Shown here piece after piece: positions 5,754 to 9,900 of a DNA stretch of 9,900 nucleotides. The first letter of the stretch is position 1, and every line of letters starts with the position of its first letter. The position numbers and the translations under genes were made by a program. The notes under the pieces were generated by a model that worked only from the letters and a program-made list of their open reading frames with translations, did not search any database and was not told the DNA's origin. Origin of the DNA: Omnitrophica WOR_2 bacterium RIFCSPLOWO2_01_FULL_41_12 (GTDB lineage: Bacteria; Omnitrophota; Gorgyraeia; Gygaellales; Profunditerraquicolaceae); the NCBI GenBank assembly GCA_001805765.1, contig MHGW01000039.1:22192-32091 (forward strand), written 5' to 3'.

Positions 5754-6845
5754 ATGAAGTTTGTTATAAATAAAACAGTTTTATTAAACGGAATACAAAC
5801 CGTGCAAAACGTAATTACTACCAAAGCCGCACTACCCATATTGTCTAATGTTTTAATAGAGACCCAATCCGATGGTTTAGGGCTCACTGCCACAGATCTA
5901 GACATAGGAATAAATTGTGTAATACCTGTGGATATTCAGGAGGCAGGCGCAATCACTATCCCGGCCAAAAGATTTGGGGATATTATTAAAGAACTTTCTA
6001 GTGATGAGGTTACTATTAGTATTAAGAAGAATAATTTGGTGATTATTGAAACAGAATTATGCCAATTTAAGATTATGGGTTTACCTAAAGAAGAATTTCC
6101 CCGTTTACCGGAATTTAAAGATACAGAAGTCATAAAATTAGAACAACCGGTTTTAAAACAAATGCTCAACCTTACTTCTTTTGCTGTGTCCTTTGATGAA
6201 ACCCGCTATATTTTAAATGGTATACTTTTAAAAGTGCAGAAAAACAATCTAATTTTTGTGGCCACAGACGGCAAGCGCCTGGCGGTTATGGAAAGGAAAT
6301 TAAAACAAGAGATGGATAAAGATATTAGTATTATTATACCGATTAAGACCATCCAGGAATTAAATCGTAACCTCAAAGACGAGGGGGAGCTTTCTTTGGT
6401 CTTAGGCGCCAACCAAGCACTTTTTGATTTAGGCAACATCACTATTATTTCGCGTCTCATTGAAGGAGAATTTCCGGATTATAAACAGGTTATCCCGCCG
6501 GCCTCGGCAAATAAGATGGGCATAGACAGGGAACAGTTTTTGCAGGCCATCCGCAGGGCCAGTTTACTTTCTACGCCGGATTATCAGGCCGTCAAGTTAG
6601 AATTATTTAAAAATAAACTGGTGGTTTCCAAGTCCACGCCGGATATCGGCGAATCTCGCGAGGAACTCAAGGTGGAATATCAGGGAAAAGAAATAGCCAT
6701 CGGCTTTAACCCCGGCTATATCATTGATGTCCTGAAGAACTTAGGCGATCAGCGCGTGGAATTGGAATTGACTGACAGCGAAAAACCCGGGGTCTTACGT
6801 ATAGACGGCTACGTTTATATTGTTTTACCCATGCGCTTAGGCTAA
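5754..6845 (+). CDS. dnaN: DNA polymerase III sliding clamp (beta subunit)
   Basis: Ring-shaped processivity clamp that tethers DNA polymerase III and other replication and repair proteins to DNA. The 363 residues have the normal family length with three repeated clamp domains of about 120 residues each. The N-terminus MKFVINKTVLLNGIQTVQNV and KAALPILSNVLIET (24-37) are typical of domain 1. FAVSFDETRYILNGILL and FVATDGKRLAVMER mark domain 2, and LIEGEFPDYKQVIPP marks the start of the second-to-third domain region. The C-terminus YIVLPMRLG keeps the LPMRL end that helps form the peptide-binding pocket. GAGGAGG at 5741-5747, six bases before the ATG, is the best ribosome site in the window. It is followed after two bases by the DciA-like gene rather than recF. 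Confidence 0.98.
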   Translation: MKFVINKTVLLNGIQTVQNVITTKAALPILSNVLIETQSDGLGLTATDLDIGINCVIPVDIQEAGAITIPAKRFGDIIKELSSDEVTISIKKNNLVIIETELCQFKIMGLPKEEFPRLPEFKDTEVIKLEQPVLKQMLNLTSFAVSFDETRYILNGILLKVQKNNLIFVATDGKRLAVMERKLKQEMDKDISIIIPIKTIQELNRNLKDEGELSLVLGANQALFDLGNITIISRLIEGEFPDYKQVIPPASANKMGIDREQFLQAIRRASLLSTPDYQAVKLELFKNKLVVSKSTPDIGESREELKVEYQGKEIAIGFNPGYIIDVLKNLGDQRVELELTDSEKPGVLRIDGYVYIVLPMRLG

Positions 6846-6847
6846 TA

Positions 6848-7180
6848 ATGGAAGCGATAAAAGATACAGTAAGCCACATTATGCAGTCCTGGGAGAAAAA
6901 AAAGAAGGGCTTAAGCCAGGACGGGCCGGAACCGAGCTTAAAAAAAGTCTTGACAAAAAAAGAATTGAGCCATATAAGAGTTAATTATTTTAGGAACGGT
7001 ACCTTAGGCTTAAAAGTGGATTCTTCGCCCTGGCTTTACCATTTCAGTCTCAAAAAAGACGCCTTGCTTACAAAGCTCAATCAGAAAACGCACTCAATAA
7101 AGGAAGTGAATTTGTCTATCGGAGAGGTGTGCAGTGCCAAAGAAAAAACTAACAAAACCCAAACCCGAAGAAAAGCCTAA
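6848..7180 (+). CDS. DciA/DUF721-like protein, probable helicase-loading partner
   Basis: The 110-residue product resembles DUF721/DciA, the family thought to load or support the replicative helicase DnaB in bacteria lacking DnaC/DnaI. The visible signature is FRNGTLGLKVDSSPWLYHFS (48-67), then LKKDALLTKLN and the IKEVNLSIG strand. This equals the family pattern (hydrophobic strand, V-x-S-S-x-W, helix ending L-x-x-x-L-N). The family's usual N-terminal W-x-x-(I/V)-V-G segment is altered here to WEKKKKG (15-21), followed by a charged linker. The C-terminus is Lys/Thr/Arg-rich. The ATG lies two bases after the dnaN stop without a clear Shine-Dalgarno, implying coupling. Its last 47 bases overlap gyrB in another frame. 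A DUF721 gene next to gyrB is a common arrangement, which supports the call. Confidence 0.75.
   Translation: MEAIKDTVSHIMQSWEKKKKGLSQDGPEPSLKKVLTKKELSHIRVNYFRNGTLGLKVDSSPWLYHFSLKKDALLTKLNQKTHSIKEVNLSIGEVCSAKEKTNKTQTRRKA
7121..7127 (+). promoter_or_regulatory. Shine-Dalgarno fixing the gyrB GTG start
   Basis: GGAGAGG lies six bases before GTG at 7134-7136, inside the coding end of the DciA-like gene. No in-frame ATG occurs until codon 47, which is already inside the conserved RRRPAMYIG motif. The GTG is therefore the only well-supported start. Confidence 0.75.
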
Positions 7181-9900
7181 GATAGAAACGGCTGCCTCCA
7201 AGGATAAGGCCTATGACGCCACGACCATACAGGTCTTAGAAGGCATTGAAGCAGTAAGGCGCCGGCCCGCCATGTATATCGGCGACACCTCCAGCCGCGG
7301 CTTGCACCATCTGGTTTATGAGGTAGTGGATAATTCCGTAGATGAGGCCTTAGGCGGGTATTGTAATTTTATTGAGGTCACCGTGCATCCGGATAATAGC
7401 GTCAGTGTCTTGGATAATGGCAGAGGCATACCCGTAGACATCCACAAGACCGAAAAGAAACCCGCGGTAGAGGTGGTACTTACTACCTTGCATGCCGGCG
7501 GCAAGTTTGACCACCGCGTCTACAAAGTAGCCGGAGGTTTACACGGCGTAGGAGTAAGCGTGGTGAATGCGCTTTCCGAGCGGCTGGAGGTAGAGGTTAA
7601 AAGGGACGGCAAGGTTTATCATCAGCGCTATGAACACGGCAAAACCGCCTCCAAGCTTACAGTCATCGGCAAAAGCAATGCCGTAGGCACCAAGGTCACC
7701 TTTAGGGCTGACCGCACGATTTTTAATAAGATAGAGTATTCCTACGACATCTTATCCCAGCGCTTAAGGGAATTGGCCTTTTTAAACAAAGGCTTAAAGA
7801 TCAAGCTTTGCGACAAACGCAGCGACAAAGAAAATGTGTTTGAATTTAGCGGCGGGATCGTCTCTTTTGTGGACTACTTAAATAAAAATAAAAATCCCCT
7901 GCATAACAAGGTGATTTATTTTGAGAAACAACAGGACGATGTGATTTTAGAGTCAGCCATTCAGTATAATGACGGTTACGCCGAGACGCTTTTTTCCTTT
8001 GCCAACAATATCAATACTATTGAAGGAGGCACACACTTATCCGGCTTTAAATCCGCGCTCACCCGGGCAATCAACCAATACGCCAAAAATAAAAATTTAA
8101 TTAAAGACAACGATACCGGGATTACCGGAGATGATGTGCGCGAAGGCCTGACCGCAGTCATCAACGTGAAACTGCCTAACCCCCAGTTTGAAGGCCAGAC
8201 TAAAACTAAGTTGGGCAATTCTGAAATCGAAGGTATGGTCGCCTCATGTAGCTTAGACTCCTTAAGTGCCTATTTTGAAGAAAATCCTTCGGTAGCTAAT
8301 AAAATTGTGGATAAAGTGGTTGTGGCCTCGCGGGCACGCGAGGCAGCGCGTAAAGCACGGGAACTTACCCGTAGAAAAGGCGCGCTGGAAGGCGCAGGCC
8401 TGCCCGGCAAATTAGCGGATTGTTCAGAGCGGGACCCGGCATTATGCGAATTGTATATTGTGGAGGGCGACAGCGCCGGCGGCTGTTTTTTTGGAGACAC
8501 CAAAGTGTCGTTAACCGACGGGCGCAACCTAACTTTTAAAGAATTAGTAAGCGAGGATAAATCTGGCAAAAAAAATTATTGTTACAGCATCGGTCGCACG
8601 GGAGAAATTGAAATTAGAGAAATAAAAAATCCGAGGATAACGAGACAAGCAGCCGAAGTTGTTAGGGTCGTGCTTGATAACAATGAAGAAATTATTTGTA
8701 CCCCTGACCATAAATTTATGCTCAGGGGCGGCGATTATAAAATGGCCAAAGATTTAACTCCCGAAGATTCTTTAATGCCCCTTTATCGACAATATTCTAA
8801 AATTGGCAGCCGAATTGAAGGGTATGAAATGGTTTTTGACCCCAAGGCTAATAAGTGGATTTTTACTCATTTATTATCTGATAGATATAATTTAGAGAAT
8901 GGCATTTATACCAAGAAACAAGGTAGCAGCACGGTTCATCATCGAGACTTCAACAAACTAAACAACAACCCAGACAATTTACTTAGGATGGGCAATAAGG
9001 AACACCTCTTATATCATACTACAATTTTGGAAAAGACGCTTCATGCCCCAGAGATAAAAGAAAAATCCAAAAAGGCCCATCAGGTAAGCGAATATCGGGA
9101 GAAGGTTAGAAAAATCATGACTACGCCGCAGATGAGGCGATTGTTAAGTAAAAGAGCCAAGAAGCAGTGGAAAAATCCCAAATACAAAAAATTTATGGTC
9201 AGTAAATTTTTAGAGTTTTATAATAGCCACCCTGATTATAGGAAGTGGAATGCAGAAATTTTGAATTCTGTACAGCGAGATTATTGGGCCAAAGAAGAAA
9301 ATAGATTAAAGCAGTCCGATAGAGTTAAAAAATATTTTGCAGACCACCCCGAAGCAAAAGAATATTTATTACAAAAAGCAAAGTTAGAGTGGCCTAATAT
9401 TAAACTTTTGCAATGGAGAAGACAGAAGACAAAAGAGCAATGGACGAATGCTTTTAGGCAAAAAAGAAAAGCTGCTTATAACCGGACTTATTTAGATCAT
9501 AGCTTGGCTTTTGCCAAAATGGTGTATGAAAGCCATTACAATCTTGAGTTATACGATGACGAAAGGCAGGCACTGCCTTGGCGCGACACCACTTTGTTAA
9601 AATACGATACTCTAGTAAATAGGTTTTTTAATGCTAACCAAAATGCGCTTTTAGAAGCGGTAATAAATTACAACCATAAAATCAAGCGCATAGAAAAATT
9701 GGAAGAAAAAATCGATGTCTACGACATAGAGATTCCAGGTACGCATAATTTTGCTTTGGCATCTGGCGTTTTTGTACATAACAGCGCACGACAAGGCCGG
9801 GACAGGCATTTCCAGGCCATACTCCCGATTAAAGGTAAGATCCTGAACGTAGAAAAAGCCAGATTAGATAAAATTTTAAGCAACGAAGAGGTGCGCACCA
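7134..9900 (+). CDS. gyrB: DNA gyrase subunit B, interrupted by an in-frame intein; 3' end cut by window edge
   Basis: ATPase and TOPRIM subunit of DNA gyrase, which introduces negative supercoils. The frame is open from the GTG at 7134 to the window edge. The N-extein is 450 residues. It has a Lys/Pro-rich extension (1-28), then IQVLEGIEAVRRRPAMYIG (32-50). GHKL ATP-site motifs follow: YEVVDNSVDEA (E63, N67), LDNGRGIP (93-100) and GGLHGVGVSVVNA (134-146). The transducer segment has GQTKTKLGN and the TOPRIM start is LYIVEGDSAGG, with the catalytic Glu in EGDS. The intein follows directly. The C-extein resumes at 9783 with SARQGRDRHFQAILPIKGKI, joining to give the normal EGDSAGG-SARQGRD motif. 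The last complete codon ends at 9899. The gene overlaps the upstream DciA-like gene by 47 bases. Gyrase would be inactive until the intein is spliced out. Confidence 0.98.
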   Translation, partial: MPKKKLTKPKPEEKPKIETAASKDKAYDATTIQVLEGIEAVRRRPAMYIGDTSSRGLHHLVYEVVDNSVDEALGGYCNFIEVTVHPDNSVSVLDNGRGIPVDIHKTEKKPAVEVVLTTLHAGGKFDHRVYKVAGGLHGVGVSVVNALSERLEVEVKRDGKVYHQRYEHGKTASKLTVIGKSNAVGTKVTFRADRTIFNKIEYSYDILSQRLRELAFLNKGLKIKLCDKRSDKENVFEFSGGIVSFVDYLNKNKNPLHNKVIYFEKQQDDVILESAIQYNDGYAETLFSFANNINTIEGGTHLSGFKSALTRAINQYAKNKNLIKDNDTGITGDDVREGLTAVINVKLPNPQFEGQTKTKLGNSEIEGMVASCSLDSLSAYFEENPSVANKIVDKVVVASRAREAARKARELTRRKGALEGAGLPGKLADCSERDPALCELYIVEGDSAGGCFFGDTKVSLTDGRNLTFKELVSEDKSGKKNYCYSIGRTGEIEIREIKNPRITRQAAEVVRVVLDNNEEIICTPDHKFMLRGGDYKMAKDLTPEDSLMPLYRQYSKIGSRIEGYEMVFDPKANKWIFTHLLSDRYNLENGIYTKKQGSSTVHHRDFNKLNNNPDNLLRMGNKEHLLYHTTILEKTLHAPEIKEKSKKAHQVSEYREKVRKIMTTPQMRRLLSKRAKKQWKNPKYKKFMVSKFLEFYNSHPDYRKWNAEILNSVQRDYWAKEENRLKQSDRVKKYFADHPEAKEYLLQKAKLEWPNIKLLQWRRQKTKEQWTNAFRQKRKAAYNRTYLDHSLAFAKMVYESHYNLELYDDERQALPWRDTTLLKYDTLVNRFFNANQNALLEAVINYNHKIKRIEKLEEKIDVYDIEIPGTHNFALASGVFVHNSARQGRDRHFQAILPIKGKILNVEKARLDKILSNEEVRT
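8484..9782 (+). mobile_element. GyrB intein (433 aa) with HNH-type homing endonuclease domain
   Basis: Self-splicing protein element in frame within gyrB. Block A begins with Cys1 (CFFGDTKVSLTDGR). Block B is EEIICTPDHKFML, with the TxxH motif at T73-H76. The N-splicing part ends near residue 105. The endonuclease part has an HNH core, VHHRDFNKLNNNPDNLL (151-167), then a basic helical stretch with Trp-containing units (KKQWKNPKY, RDYWAKEEN, LEWPNIKL, KEQWTNAF) that may bind DNA. The C-splicing part starts near E391, with block F DVYDIEIPGTHNFAL and block G ending GVFVHN, then extein Ser+1. All splicing residues are present (Cys1, Thr/His of block B, penultimate His, terminal Asn, Ser+1), so it should splice. 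From memory it is a close relative, at the same site and of similar length, to the Synechocystis GyrB intein. Arg codon use (AGA+CGA 15 of 30, versus 2 of 23 in the N-extein) suggests later acquisition. Confidence 0.96.

Noticed and set aside
8270..8569. Minus-strand open frame of 99 codons inside gyrB
   Set aside because: Antisense to the conserved GyrB region and the intein start; Ser/Ala-rich translation typical of the reverse strand of a real gene.

Overview
This window is a bacterial chromosome-origin neighbourhood. A leftward gene set (minus strand) reads rpmH, yidD, yidC, a very short jag, parA, parB, then ndk, which runs off the left edge. A rightward set (plus strand) reads dnaA, dnaN, a DciA/DUF721-like gene, then gyrB, which runs off the right edge. 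The two sets diverge from an AT-rich segment at about 4129-4283. That segment holds back-to-back sigma70-type promoters and four DnaA-box-like 9-mers. A second AT-rich segment between dnaA and dnaN (5616-5753) carries a DnaA-trio-like trinucleotide run. Together they suggest a bipartite oriC.

The gene families place the sequence in a free-living-type, Gram-negative-like bacterium: YidC is of the long type with a periplasmic domain. The proteins do not closely match a well-known model genus. The compact layout and missing genes would fit an uncultured lineage such as Omnitrophota or a PVC-related group, but that is a low-confidence guess. No transposase, CRISPR array, tRNA or rRNA was seen.

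Region by region: 1-294 ndk (partial); 294-1969 parB and parA; 1970-2060 parA promoter leader with a parS-like 16-mer; 2061-4128 jag-N, yidC, yidD and rpmH as a tightly packed operon; 4129-4283 origin and divergent promoters; 4284-5615 dnaA; 5616-5753 dnaA-dnaN spacer with the presumed unwinding element; 5754-6845 dnaN; 6848-7180 dciA-like; 7134-9900 gyrB.

The most notable element is a 433-codon intein (8484-9782) inside gyrB. It sits right after the TOPRIM motif EGDSAGG and carries an HNH-type homing endonuclease core. Other oddities: rnpA is missing between rpmH and yidD; recF is missing between dnaN and the DciA-like gene; Jag is reduced to its N-terminal domain; the arginine of the YidC groove is replaced by tyrosine; and the rpmH mRNA is predicted to be nearly leaderless. 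I see no wholly new system. The window is a standard origin region with lineage-specific rearrangements and one selfish genetic element.
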